64,000 nucleotides of DNA from Cladobotryum mycophilum (GCA_036429605.1 JAVFKD010000015.1:248001-312000), one strand, 5' to 3'; shown: positions 9,123 through 20,044, counted from the first letter of the stretch. Notes: a model not told the origin generated them from the letters alone. Numbers and translations: made by a program.

Positions 9123-12100
9123 ATGTACAACACCGCGCGTGGGAGGCATGAGACTGGCACAAGCGAATGGCTGATCAAAGAGAACGAAGCATTCAAAACA
9201 TGGATAAAGAATTCATCCTCCTTTTTATGGCTCCATGGCAAAGGCATGTTCAATATCACTCTTTCTGATTGTCGTGCATTTATTGATATTTTCTACTTTC
9301 CAATTCATCTCCCCGATACCTGTAACTAACACGTATTAGCTGGTTCTGGGAAGTCGGTCCTAAGCTCTTCAGTCATCAAATACCTAAACGAAAAACATGG
9401 AAACGATCCCTCTATAGCCATCGTCTATTTCTACTTTAGCTTTAGCGACACCAAAAAGCAAGAAAGGGATGGCATGCTGGCGTCTCTAATCAAGCAAATT
9501 TGTTGTTGTCGACCTGATACGCCTGAATCAGTCAAAAGGTTAGGCCGGTACAAGGATAAGGGCATGCGCCCCTCTGCCGAAGAGCTTCAAGAAGAGCTGA
9601 TCATAGCCACGCGCGGATTTTCCGCCGTATATATTGTCATTGATGCCCTGGACGAATGTCCAGAACTTGGTGGACGACGCAAAGAACTCATGAAGACGGT
9701 ACATGACATTCTTACCACCGCAGGTGATAATCTTCACCTGTTTTGCACCAGCCGCAAAGAGCCAGACATAGATACCAAATTACGCCCCCATTTATCCGGG
9801 AAAGCAAGAGCAGGTATTGATCTATCTGCTCACCTTTTGGAAATCGAACGCGATATCCGTCAGTATATAGACTCTACTCTCACAGAGAGCAAGTACAAAT
9901 CTTGGCCAGATGATACGAAGGGCGAGGTGAAAGAAGCACTGGTTAAAAAATCGGATGGAATGTACGTCTCCCAGGGAGTTTAATATGCGAATATGAAAGT
10001 AGGGTAGCATGGCTAACAGCTGACAAGGTTTCAATATGTTCGCTGCCAATTCGATGAATTAGGGAAGTTGAAGACCCCTGGCGAAATCACACAAGCCCTA
10101 GAAAATCTCCCCCAAGGACTTGATAAAACATATCAAAGAATGCTTCAAAACATCGACCCGAAATACCAAATCCGGGTAGCCAATGCGCTCAAGTGGCTCA
10201 GCTTCTCAATTAGGCCCTTGACACTGGATGAACTGGCTGAGATATTTATTCTACAGCCAGGGGATAACGTCATCGGCGATGATATCGAACGGCTTTTCGA
10301 TACAGAAGACGTGTTGACTTACTTCGCTGGGCTTATTATTGTCTACGAAGAGGAATATTCAGAGGATAATAAGCAATACATCCGCTTAGCCCATTTCTCG
10401 ATTAAGGAATATTTGACTTCTAGCCGGCTTCAGAAAGATGATGCTCTAGCTTTTTCATTTAGCGAAACCGACGCCCATTTGTGGATCGCGTACTCGTGTC
10501 TTTCTTACCATATATACTTGAGTACTTTGGATAGCATAAGCGACCGGGAAAGGTATGCGCTGAAAACTTACGTAGCATTAGAATGGCCAGTGCATCTCGA
10601 AATGGTCCCTCACGAATCTTGGCCTGCCGGAACTATCAAAAAAGCTATACATGCTCTTACTCTTAGAAGCCGAAGTTTATTTAGCATGATCTTTGAGTAT
10701 ACTGAAAGAGAGCATGGACTTGGCTTGTTTTCCAAAGAGGATATGCTCCTGCGACCACAATGCTATACTGCTTGGCGCGGCTTCCCCATTTGACTGAACT
10801 TCTTCTGTCGCGGAGATTTGACACAAGGAAGTATTTGATACAAGAGGATTTGAACGCGGTGCTCTGGAATGCGGTTTACGGGGGCAACGTGGAAATTGTT
10901 TCGCTTCTACTTGACGAAGGCGCCGACGCAAATATATCATTAAAACCCTCCGGCAAAATCGAATTTGGAGATGGAAAATATGGAGATACCCTTCAAGTGG
11001 CTGCATTCCAAGGCCATACGGCAATCGTGGGACTTCTTATTAAAAGGGGGCTGATATAAATACCCAGCGTGGTAAGTGGGGTTCAGCCCTACAGGTTGCG
11101 GCGGGAAAAAGACATCTTGATGTCTTGAAGCTACTTGTGGGGCTTGGGGCAAACATTAACGACCCTTCGAATGAAGCAGAATGTGTCCTTTCGGCGGCAG
11201 TAAGAAACTACGATTGCTTGCAATTTTTACTGGACAGCGAAGCAGATGTCAACCTGCGTGGTACTGGCCAGTGGAGCCAAACAGCGCTTGACAAAGCAGC
11301 AAGGAATGCGTATTGGGATCAATTCGACTTGCTTCTCGAAAAGGGGCCTCATCTCGATCTAGGCGGAAAGGGCAGTTATCCCCTTCACAGTTTATTAGGA
11401 GCGGATCGTTTAACCAGTGGGCAAGCTTTGCCCCGAATTAAGCGCCTACTCGACCTTGGCGTAGATCCGAATGCTCAGGATGGTGATTCTGGAACTGCAC
11501 TACACCTAGCATGTATGCGAGGCAATGCCCAGATTGCACGGTTTCTCATTAACAACGGGGCTGATGTGAACATGACGGGGGAAATGCATGGAACAGCTTT
11601 ACAGATATGCGCAAGCCAAGGCTTCACATCTTTGGCAGAGTTGCTTCTAGAAAACGAAGCTGACCCCAACATCCAAGGGGGATTCGATGGCGACGCACTC
11701 CAGGCGGCGTGCGCTGGCAAGGGAATTCATCTTGGGATGGTGCAGCTGCTCCTTGATCATGGGGTCGATGTCAATGCCCAAGGCGGGCTTTATGGAAGCG
11801 CGCTGGGGGCCGCCGTTCATGGCCTTGGACACAAAAGCCTGAACATCTTACGCTTATTACTTGACCATGGCGCCGATGTCAGTGCCCAAGTCGGGCCTCA
11901 TAAAACCGCACTGCAGATTGCAGCTGGTGGGAGTAACCTTGATGTTGTGCGCTTATTGCTTGATCACGGCGCCGATGTCAATGCCCAAGCTGAGTATCAT
12001 GAGACCGCGCTGCAGAATGCAGCTATTGGGGGTAACCTTGATGTTATGCGCTTATTGCTTGATCATGGCGCCGATGTCAATGCCCGAGCCGGGCTTTATG

Positions 12101-13455
12101 AAACCGCGCTGCATGCTGCAGCTATGGGGGGTAGCCTTGATGCTGTGCGCTTATTGCTTGATCACGGCGCTGATGTTAATGTCCAAGCCGACTTTCCCTA
12201 TGGAACTGCGCTACATATAGCAGCTAGCGGGAGTAACCTTGATGTTGTGCGCTTATTGCTTGATCACGGCGCCGATGCTAGTGCCCATAACCGGGGCTGG
12301 GAGGATGGAACCGTGCTACAGGTTGCAGTCAATAAGAATAACCTTGATGTTGTGCGCTTATTACTTGATCACGGCGCCGATGTTAATGCCCAAGGCGGGG
12401 GTTCTAGAACCGCGCTGAGAGTTGCAGTCATTGAGAATAACCTTGATGTTGTACGCTTATTGCTTGATCATGGCGCCGATGTGAACGCCCAAGTTGGAAA
12501 ACTCGAATCACCGCTGCAGGCTCTACGTGTCTCCGAACGGACTATGGGGATACTCCGTATATTGATTGAACATGGCGCAAATGTTCAAGAGCCAAAAGAT
12601 GAATATGATAGTCTATGGCATTATGTCGCTGCCGACTCCTCTCAGCACGCCACCGCCCTACTTCAGCTGCTATTAGAACATAACGCCAATATCAACCAAG
12701 TGGATGGTAAATTTGGGACTGCCCTACATCTTGCGTTCTTTCCGTGGAATTCCAAAACAGAGGGGAAGGTCACATCTAAAAGCTCTTCTAAAATAAAGCA
12801 TGGACTAATGAGTAGGATCCAATTCCTGCTCGAGAGTGGCGCTGGTGTTGATGTCAGAGGAGGCAGGTATAGCTTTGCCCTCCAAGCTGCATGTGCGTTT
12901 GGACATGAGGTCGTAGAATCTCGCATGAAGACGGACATCGCCTTCCTCGAAATTTCATTTGAGGCTGTCAAGTTTCTTCTCCATAAATGCCCTGGCATTG
13001 ATATTAACGCCCGTGGTGGTATCTTCGGCACAGCTTTGCAGGCAGCAGCTTACGCAGGTAACACGGAATTGGTTCGTTTGCTATTGAGCCAGGAAACCCA
13101 CATTATATGCAATGAGCATTGCGGGAAATATCGTACGGCTCTCAACGCCGCTGCTATTAGGGGTTATTGGCACATCGTCGATATCCTACTCGAAGCAGGG
13201 GCGAAGTCGGACGTCCATTTGCTTATCGAACCTGATGAAGAATGGATTGCTAAAATACGGGAAGAGAACGGTGCGAGCGCAGAGGCGAGATACAGAAAAT
13301 TTTGGGAGGTGGAGAAGTCGGAATATGAACAGGCGCTGTTTGCACGTGGCAGACATGTCGCCTATTACTATTTCATAAGGGTATGGATACTTGTTCGGTT
13401 CCAGCTACTTTTCAACTTTTTGGCCACAATTTTCGGTCGCTGGATGAAGAGGTAG
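9123..13455 (+). CDS. NACHT-ankyrin NLR-like (STAND) protein, interrupted by two single-base frameshifts
   Basis: STAND NTPase of the fungal NLR repertoire, proposed to sense non-self through its repeats. Exons: 9123-9243, 9340-9961, then 10028 onward. Intron 1 (9244-9339) is a GC-AG intron with branch CTAAC; it splits the Walker A motif GKAGSGKS exactly after Lys. Intron 2 (9962-10027) is GTACGT...AAG. Walker B is seen in IVIDALDECPE. The NACHT tail (GKLKTPGEITQALENLPQGLDKTY, LSFSIRPLTLDELAEI) precedes a long ankyrin domain and a C-terminal hydrophobic segment (YYFIRVWILVRFQLLFNFLA). Frame changes near 10736-10741 and in the G-run at about 11045-11050 each need one extra base to restore continuity. 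No N-terminal effector domain is visible. Either a pseudogene or a good gene with homopolymer errors. Start codon uncertain; homologues have a similar DPSKMYN-type lead-in, suggesting missing upstream sequence. Confidence 0.8.
11840..12510 (+). repeat. High-identity ankyrin repeat block within the NLR
   Basis: About seven consecutive ankyrin units share a nearly identical core (LDVVRLLLDHGADVNAQ) at DNA level: CTTGATGTTGTGCGCTTATTG and neighbouring bases recur at about 11938, 12037, 12136, 12238, 12343 and 12448 with 99-105-bp spacing. Differences cluster between cores. Such internal homogeneity is typical of NLR repeats kept alike by unequal exchange. Confidence 0.85.
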
Positions 13456-14311
13456 AGGCAGTGCGTGATGATCTGGAGTTCCTAGGTCATGTTTTGGTCA
13501 GAGAGCCGGGTAACGAGAAGGAAGTGAAGGGGTCAGGGTAGCGGTACCTGTGCAACAGCTAGGCTGGTAGTATGAGGATTAGGGGTTTTCATGGTCGGCG
13601 TATTGATCTTTTCGGCTTTCCTTTGAAGTCTCTGGTTTTGAGGCCTTTATCTAGTGTTTCCAAAGTTGCGTGACAACTTTCAGCTCCTCCAACCTTGGGT
13701 CCCCTACCAATATTCAAGCTCCAGGGTTCTTACCCTACGAGGCAGAGCAAACCCACGCCGAAGTGGAAAGATGTAGCAATCTTGGAGTTTTGAATGCGTC
13801 GTGCAGGATCTATATCCAGAGCAGAGAGGAGAGAGAGGTTCTGTAGATCACCTAACCATCAGTTCGTTTGCTCCTCGTGGTAGAGAATGAGTGAGAAGGA
13901 CGGGATACGAGACAAACTAGAATAAGGAACTCGACATTAATACTCGCTCGCTATAGAATAAATATCGTCTGAATGATCATGGATATGGGCTTTTGTGATG
14001 GTCATTCTCAATAAATTCGTGGATTATGGGTTGCCTCACGGCCCTTGAGCTGGTGTTTGGGCAAAGTTGCAGAAATGTGGGCGGAATTCGGGTAGGTCAG
14101 CTGTCGAGCCAAGATCAGCCAGTGGCCCGTTGGATAAATCAACGCAGGCTACGCAGTTACCCGGGCTACTGTGTTCCATTTACTGAGGTACAATTAATAT
14201 AGCTGAACGCCAGAGAAATTAAAAAGAGGCATAATAAGTTGGGATTATTACTAGCAGTTAATTTCCAGCACCAAGTCAACACCACCCCAGCACTATCGAA
14301 GGCTAGTTTGT
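13456..14311. other. Intergenic, no gene seen
   Basis: Between the NLR stop and the LINE insertion I see no supported gene, RNA or repeat; it is moderately AT-rich with stops in all frames. Confidence 0.5.
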
Positions 14312-14319
14312 AATTCATC

Positions 14320-16044
14320 ATGTTGGCTCTAGAGACTATAGTAGCCAAGCTTATCGGGGAAGCAGAACCTCAAGGGGTCCAGTTTGACCCAGGCAAAACC
14401 GAGCTTATCCACTTTGCAAGACAACGCCGACCAATAACAGAGGGGCTTACTGTAGCTAATCTAGCGGTTAAGCCTAAACCACTGGTCAAATGGCTAGGGG
14501 TCTGGCTAGACTACCAACTCAACTTCAAACACCACGTAACAGAAAAGCTCGAACAGGCTACCAAAGCCTTCCAGGGCCTTCAGAGGCTAGGCAATACGCA
14601 ACACGGGCTACCTGCACGAGCCCTACGGCTGCTGTATATAGCTTGCATAAGCTCTATAGTAGATTATGGAGTCCCTCTTTGGTACAAGGGACCAGGACAA
14701 AAAAACCTCATCTACCAACTCCAACAGCTACAGAACCTTGCCCTAGCCAGGATACTAGGGGCCTTCAAGAGGTCCCCTTATAAGGCACTGGAACTGGAAG
14801 CAGCTATCCCCCCGGTTGAAGTTAGACTCCAAAAAGCCTGCCTTAAGTACGGCCTCCGCACTCAAACCCTCTCAGAAACCCACCCAATCCGATTAGCCAT
14901 AACTAGTACAGCTGCACCAACACAACTCACTAGGTTATTAGCTAGCCTTGATAAAGCTATTGGAAAGTATGAGAGAATAGAAAGACAAGATTTAGTTTGG
15001 CAGGCCCCTTGGAATAAGGAACCTAAAGCTACTATTCTAATCAGCCAAGCCTCCAAGAAGGAAGCCAAAAAGCAACACCTACAGTTACTAGAAGACCTTA
15101 CCTTTGATAACTACCGAGCCTTCTATACAGACGGCTCGCAGGGTACTCATAAAGGTACTAGCACTAACTCATGTGCATACTATGAAGACAGCCCAAGCCG
15201 GCAAACTGAAGCAGCGAAAACAGCGAGAGTAGCAAGATTCTGGAACCTAGGACCTTACATAGAAGTAGCTGATGCCGAGCTTATAGCAATCTCTAAGGTC
15301 CTAGATGCCCTACTATTATCCAGGACAAACCAACCAACAGCCTATATCTTTGTTGACAGCCAAGCAGCTATAATGAAGATCAAAGGCCCTGGAGAGATTA
15401 GTTACAGAATCCGGGCTCAGCTGCACCTCCTATCACAGCAAAGCATAGCTATTACAGTTGCCTGGGTACCCAGCCACACAGGGATCCCAGGGAATGAAAT
15501 AGCTGATCAGTTAGCTAAGAAAGGGCTAGAAGCCTCGTATAGAGGCCGCCCATACGCCTCTCTTAGCTACCTAAACCGGAAGATAAGAAAAGTCATAGTA
15601 CAGCAGTGGCAGACTAGCTGGGCCAGTGAAGAGATGAGAGAGGAGACAGGCCAGAGAGCGAGAGGCCTAGGCACCCAATACCGCAGGATAGCTCAAGATA
15701 ACCTTAGCTTTTCGCTAAAAGCTAACCTAGTCAAGGGACCGAGATCAACCCAGTCAGCCTATATCCAGCTAAAACTAGGGATAGGGTATCTTAAAAGCTA
15801 TCAAAAAGCCATAAAGAACCTCCCTGATGACCGCTGTAGATGTAGCCAACGACACACAACGCAACACCTGCTGCTACGCTGTAGCAGATACCAAGGGCCT
15901 AGAAAGGCCCTGCAGAAGGCCTTAGGGCCAGGAGCCCAGCTAACGTTACAGAAGCTCTTCACAACAAAACTAGGAAAGGAAGCCCTAATAGGCTTCCTTA
16001 CTAGCACGAAGATCTGTACGCGAAGCTGGTTTTTAGAAGAGTAG
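14320..16044 (+). CDS. LINE ORF2 C-terminal part: end of reverse transcriptase, thumb, RNase H, CCHC-like tail
   Basis: The 574-codon frame begins at an ATG that lies in the duplicated host target sequence, not in the element. It enters the end of the RT domain (FDPGKTELIHFARQRRP, KWLGVWLDYQLNFKHH), continues with the thumb region, then a full RNase H domain: YTDGSQG (first Asp), ADAELIAI (Glu), VDSQAAI (Asp) and WVPSHTGIPGNEIADQLA (His/Asp). The tail has a Cys/His cluster (CRCSQRHTTQHLLLRC) as in Tad1/I-like elements. The RT catalytic FADD box is lost with the 5' part, so the protein cannot retrotranspose itself. Confidence 0.85.
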   Translation: MLALETIVAKLIGEAEPQGVQFDPGKTELIHFARQRRPITEGLTVANLAVKPKPLVKWLGVWLDYQLNFKHHVTEKLEQATKAFQGLQRLGNTQHGLPARALRLLYIACISSIVDYGVPLWYKGPGQKNLIYQLQQLQNLALARILGAFKRSPYKALELEAAIPPVEVRLQKACLKYGLRTQTLSETHPIRLAITSTAAPTQLTRLLASLDKAIGKYERIERQDLVWQAPWNKEPKATILISQASKKEAKKQHLQLLEDLTFDNYRAFYTDGSQGTHKGTSTNSCAYYEDSPSRQTEAAKTARVARFWNLGPYIEVADAELIAISKVLDALLLSRTNQPTAYIFVDSQAAIMKIKGPGEISYRIRAQLHLLSQQSIAITVAWVPSHTGIPGNEIADQLAKKGLEASYRGRPYASLSYLNRKIRKVIVQQWQTSWASEEMREETGQRARGLGTQYRRIAQDNLSFSLKANLVKGPRSTQSAYIQLKLGIGYLKSYQKAIKNLPDDRCRCSQRHTTQHLLLRCSRYQGPRKALQKALGPGAQLTLQKLFTTKLGKEALIGFLTSTKICTRSWFLEE

Positions 16045-16279
16045 ATATAGGCTGATTAGGTAGCTAGTCAGCCTAGAGGCTAAGGGACATACATAACGCT
16101 TGGAACTAGGAGAAAGAAAACCACCAACTGGAAAACACAATGCCTTATACTGTTAGCTTGAAAGCTAGCCAGCTAGCTACTATTCTAGAAAGTCACTGTA
16201 CAGTAAGCTTTTAGATAGATAGATAGCCGCTTCATAGGCCTTCGGCCTCCATAAGCGTAATGAATGAAAAAAAAAAAAA
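14326..16279 (+). mobile_element. 5'-truncated LINE retrotransposon with RNase H and 14-bp target site duplication
   Basis: The insert is flanked by direct repeats AATTCATCATGTTG at 14312-14325 and 16278-16291 (the first As overlap the tail). The 3' end is a poly(A) run (16267-16279). The 5' end falls inside the reverse transcriptase region, a normal outcome of abortive target-primed reverse transcription. The remaining ORF is uninterrupted, so the insertion seems young and not visibly damaged by repeat-induced mutation. Confidence 0.9.
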
Positions 16280-17138
16280 TTCATCATGTTGTTCATTACC
16301 CCTGATTCTTTGCTACCATTATTTAGCTAAATGCCCAGAGAGCCACCATGGCAACTGTTTAGAGTCGTTTTACCTTGGAATTGATTACGGTGTAATACGT
16401 TACAGTAATTATTAAGTACAAGCGTTGACTTTCCGATAGACCGTGATATAAAGACATACCGCTGACCATGTGTCCCAGATGTTAAGCAACTTCGTCGACC
16501 GAATTCTATTTCTACGAGCTCCTGCGATCATGTCTGACTTTCGGCGACTTGAATAATTTCCGAGAAAGAGGTAGAGTTCTCTGCCAATGTTTGTCTTTAG
16601 CGCCTGATTCATTGGCCAGAGACCATGTAAAGCAATTCAGGTATGGAGAAATGCTCTTGTCTCTCGTCAGAGTTGGAAAGACAAGCACAACCAATCGTAA
16701 TATTAGGAACAGAGAAGAAAAGTATAAACACAATGAATTCCTATGCAAATTCTAGAATTTACTAGACTTCGTAGTTACTTTGGGACTGGTCTTGAGATGG
16801 TGCTCTGGTTACTATCCAGGTTGATCCTTCGGGGCACCCACAATTCGCAAAGTCTGGAGTCTCGTGGGTGTACCCTACGCATCTGCTATACGCTGTCAAG
16901 GTGAACTTGGTGTCTTTTGAGGTTATAATTGGCGTGAATTCTTTACTTTAGGTAACCTTGGAATTCCTCTGGATTATTATGTGCATGGTGCCTGTTTTCT
17001 GCTGTGCGATAGTTGGAAATTTAGCTGGCAGCGGCAGCAAACGAAAAATCGCCCCCAGCACAAACGCCCGAAGCAATGGTTTTGGTAAGTTCTTGTACGA
17101 TATTTTCCGTCCGTCTGGCCTAGAGTGTCTGGCTAAAA

Positions 17139-17600
17139 ATGGAGGATAACATGCAGAGTCTTCAGTTGCCTGTCGAGGCCGTATACCTCACGAAAAGATT
17201 CCTATTTGCGGGCGACTCTCCGAAGGGAACGATCATACCATCACAACTCCATCGCGAACCATTGAGAGTTTCCAGAACCCGTGAGTCAGACCTGAAGATC
17301 GAAATTACAAATAAGTTTCCACAGAGATTTACGCCCCAAGATCGCGACGAACCACGCCTGCACACCGTAATGAGCCGCGGAGCGACTTTGTCAACCCCCC
17401 CTCGAGGTATAGCGTTTAGCAATGAGCTTTTACTGTTAGGACTAAGAGAGTATACTCTTCAACTCTACGATACCCAAGTGCTCGATCAAAATGGTGGATG
17501 GTATGATGGACTTGGAGATGGGATGGAATCCAGCGAGTTGGGCAACTGTGAGGAGCAGAATGGTAACTTTGAGACTAAAGAAAAGATTCATAGCATTTAA
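17139..17600 (+). CDS. Hypothetical protein, low support
   Basis: A 153-codon ATG frame without recognised motif. Just upstream, 16790-17140, there are frames with gene-like composition (for example TIQVDPSGHPQF and a hydrophobic MEFLWIIMCMVPVFCC), so this could be the 3' exon of an unrecognised or decayed gene. Nothing in the sequence tells the function. Confidence 0.2.
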   Translation: MEDNMQSLQLPVEAVYLTKRFLFAGDSPKGTIIPSQLHREPLRVSRTRESDLKIEITNKFPQRFTPQDRDEPRLHTVMSRGATLSTPPRGIAFSNELLLLGLREYTLQLYDTQVLDQNGGWYDGLGDGMESSELGNCEEQNGNFETKEKIHSI

Positions 17601-17699
17601 TACTGTTTGTAAATATACTCTAGAACATATTTCCAATAATAAATCCTTTTTCAAGAGCTAAAATCGAGTTGTGCTACGTAATTTTGGTTGTCTGCTGTG

Positions 17700-18060
17700 C
17701 ACAACACCAAAGGCTACATATTCGGTGCTATCTTGGGGTGACGTGGTGCGCCGCCCTCGAGGACACACGCGCACATTCTATAACCACCATAACTAATGCA
17801 CTATTGCAGACAACTAGCGAACAACTTCCAACAGTTGTCGCATAGTCTACGAGTTTTCATGATAACTTAAGGACAACTACGAGTTAAATGCATGCAAGTG
17901 CTTGACAACTGAGACAAATTAATTGCAACGCTGCAGTGCAGGTACAGTTGTGACATAGAGAAACAGTTGTGTTGTGCTGCCATATCATATCGAGGACTAC
18001 TGTGGTGCTCAACTACAAGTCAACTAATCTACAACTGTCAGGTGGTATCATGACTCTGTA
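17700..18060. repeat. Cluster of ACAACT/AGTTGT motifs
   Basis: About ten copies of ACAACT or its complement AGTTGT, on both strands, lie within some 300 bp (for example GACAACTAGCG, CAACAGTTGTCG, GGACAACTACG, TACAGTTGTGAC, CTACAACTGTC). They are irregularly spaced. This could be a protein-binding cluster upstream of the 18.4-kb transcription unit or a degenerate repeat element; I cannot decide. Confidence 0.4.
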
Positions 18061-18414
18061 ATTTTGGGGGCACAACCCATTGTTATTCTGCTTCACTCTG
18101 GGTAGTTACCCAGGGTACTGGGGCGCCTCGAATTATCACCAGGCACGCCCCCCAATGCCCTCAGTTCGAATCAGGGTGCCCCCCCTGAAGCTCCCCTCCC
18201 CTCCCCATCATCAACCTCAACCAAATCACGTCATGGAACCTTCTGGCTCAAAGAAAATGGGGCACTACTCGCGTTTAATCGAACCGTTTGTTTATTTACT
18301 AACTCTGATCCTTAATTCTGATAGGCCAATAAATAAAACCTGCTCACAATACGCGCGTGCTGATTTTTGAATGGCTGCGTGGCAGATCACTCTCCCCCTT
18401 GACCGCCCTGCTAA

Positions 18415-18476
18415 CGCCTATAAAGACGTCCTCTTTTTTCCCCTTCAACTTTTCTTTTCCCTTCTTCCCCATCAGG
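18415..18476 (+). promoter_or_regulatory. TATA box and pyrimidine-rich start region
   Basis: GCCTATAAAGACG (about 18416-18428) is followed by a long C/T tract and then CATCAG|GTACGT, a 5' splice site at 18476. This TATA plus pyrimidine-rich initiator arrangement is typical of highly expressed fungal genes and fits a short 5' exon before the intron that holds the snoRNA candidate. Confidence 0.5.
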
Positions 18477-18543
18477 TACGTCACAATACCCCATTACCAT
18501 TTCTTTTCGTTGTGGGCAACCCGGGGGCTCCTGATAGACTCAG

Positions 18544-18632
18544 CCAGGGATGATGATCGGTGCATTAGGGTTCTTTTGCGGCCTCACCGAGTTGGTGTTG
18601 GTCATTGCAATCAATGCTTGATACTGACTTGG
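18544..18632 (+). ncRNA. Candidate C/D-box snoRNA in an intron
   Basis: The segment has a C box ATGATGA (18550-18556) and a D box CTGA (18624-18627), flanked by a terminal stem CCAGG / CTTGG (18544-18548 with 18628-18632, one G-U pair). The 89-nt length is normal for the class. It follows the 5' splice site at 18476. Internal C' and D' boxes and the rRNA target were not established, so the identity is unknown. Confidence 0.5.
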
Positions 18633-19389
18633 TCCAACCTTCTTGACCTCGATCTTGGTGGCATTCTACTTTGCTTTGCTCTCTCCCCTCTTACTCTTCT
18701 ACCATCTCCACCCTCTTCGTCATCACTCTTTTCATCACTCTCTTCGTCATCTTCATCATCGACGCCATCGACTCTCGTCCATCTCCCATCCACCTCCACA
18801 TCATAACCATCGCCATCACCATCATCTGTCGCCATCTATCATCATCATATATGAACAAGGTATGTTCTACTTTTCCTCTCTTCTCTTTACGGTCAAAGCC
18901 TCCCATGGAATCCTGATGAGGATGCGGGTTCTGTTTCACCAAGTTTTTCTTGCTGGACAACTGAGTTGCTAGGTAACACCAGAGGTTCCGCCCATGTCCT
19001 TGCATTGTGGGTGACTTCTGACGACAACTAGTGTGACAACGTGGGCATCGAGTCTCATAATTTCCATTTCCTTCCTTTCTGACAATCTTGACCAAGCTTT
19101 GTGGACTTGTGCTAACATCTGTTGCAAACTGTCTAGATAATTTACGTTGCTTTGCTTCGCTCCACGATCGATCTGTCTGTTGCGTGATTACAGAGGGTTC
19201 TTGGGAGGAACCAATGCTGATTGATCTGACAGCTTGTGCACAAGTTGGATGAGCGCAACATGCGGTTCCGTTGACCAAGAAATTTCGCATGACTTCAGAC
19301 AGTTTGATCCATGCTGTTTCGTTTCGTTTTCACCTTTTCTTTGCTCACTTGACGAGACGCGTCAACAGCTGACTACTTCACATTGACAC

Positions 19390-20044
19390 GTAAGTACAAT
19401 TCACAGTTTTCTTTTTGTCTATTCTATCGCAATGATGAAAATAATATTATACATTTTATATTACGGTCTATGGACATTCGTGTCCCGTGTTGGCAAAAAC
19501 CACGTTAGGGTTCTTTCGAGCTTGCAATCCCCCTCCCCCTTTAACATTCCGCCTTGTAGATGTATGCTAACTTCTGTGTGTGATTTAGGGAATGTATCCT
19601 CAATTACTCACCTTGAGAAGTAAGTAAAATCCATATTTTCTTCTGCCTTTATTCTGTCGTGATGTTCACCTATTATTTAATTACCGCCTATGGGCATTTC
19701 TGCCTGGTGTTGGCACTTGTTTCGGTTTTTCGGTTTTTCTGAGGTTTCAGCCTTTTCCTCTGCTTCGATTTTATTCTCTGCTGTTGACTGATGCTAACCA
19801 TGCTGTTTGACTCAGAGCGTATATCACCAACCATCATCCACTCTGTCGAGTAAGTACACTATCCTGTTTTGTTTGGTCTTTACTTTGCGGTGCTGTGATG
19901 AGGATCTTTGTTGCCGTCTATTGGCATTTATGCCTGGTGTTGGCAACCACATGTTAGGGTCCTTCTGAGCTCCCACCTCTCAACCCCGTTTTGATCTCAT
20001 AATTCTCTTGCAGACTTAGTGCTAACCATTTTCTTCGCTTGAAG
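19390..20044 (+). repeat. Three tandem related introns with 31- and 34-nt exons between them
   Basis: Introns 19390-19588, 19620-19815 and 19850-about 20044 (199, 196, 195 nt) start GTAAGTA, carry a TGCTAAC branch site and end in AG. They are diverged copies: all share a hairpin in the same place (GGACATTCGTGTCC at 19472, GGGCATTTCTGCCT at 19692, TGGCATTTATGCCT at 19922) followed by GTGTTGGCA. An A-T pair in the first stem is G-C in the others. C-box-like (ATGATGA, GTGATGT, GTGATGA) and, in the second and third, CTGA D-box-like elements flank the hairpin. The exons between, 19589-19619 and 19816-19849, lack coding character. Probably an intron-hosted small RNA family in a non-coding host gene. 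Confidence 0.6.

Noticed and set aside
18110..18190. tRNA-like sequence with a GTTCGAAT box
   Set aside because: T-stem has a mismatch and no matching acceptor, D or anticodon stems were found.
19432..19438. Firm C/D snoRNA call for the first tandem intron
   Set aside because: The C box is good, but no proper D box (only a TCGA-like sequence) and no terminal stem are present, so only the shared hairpin is reported.
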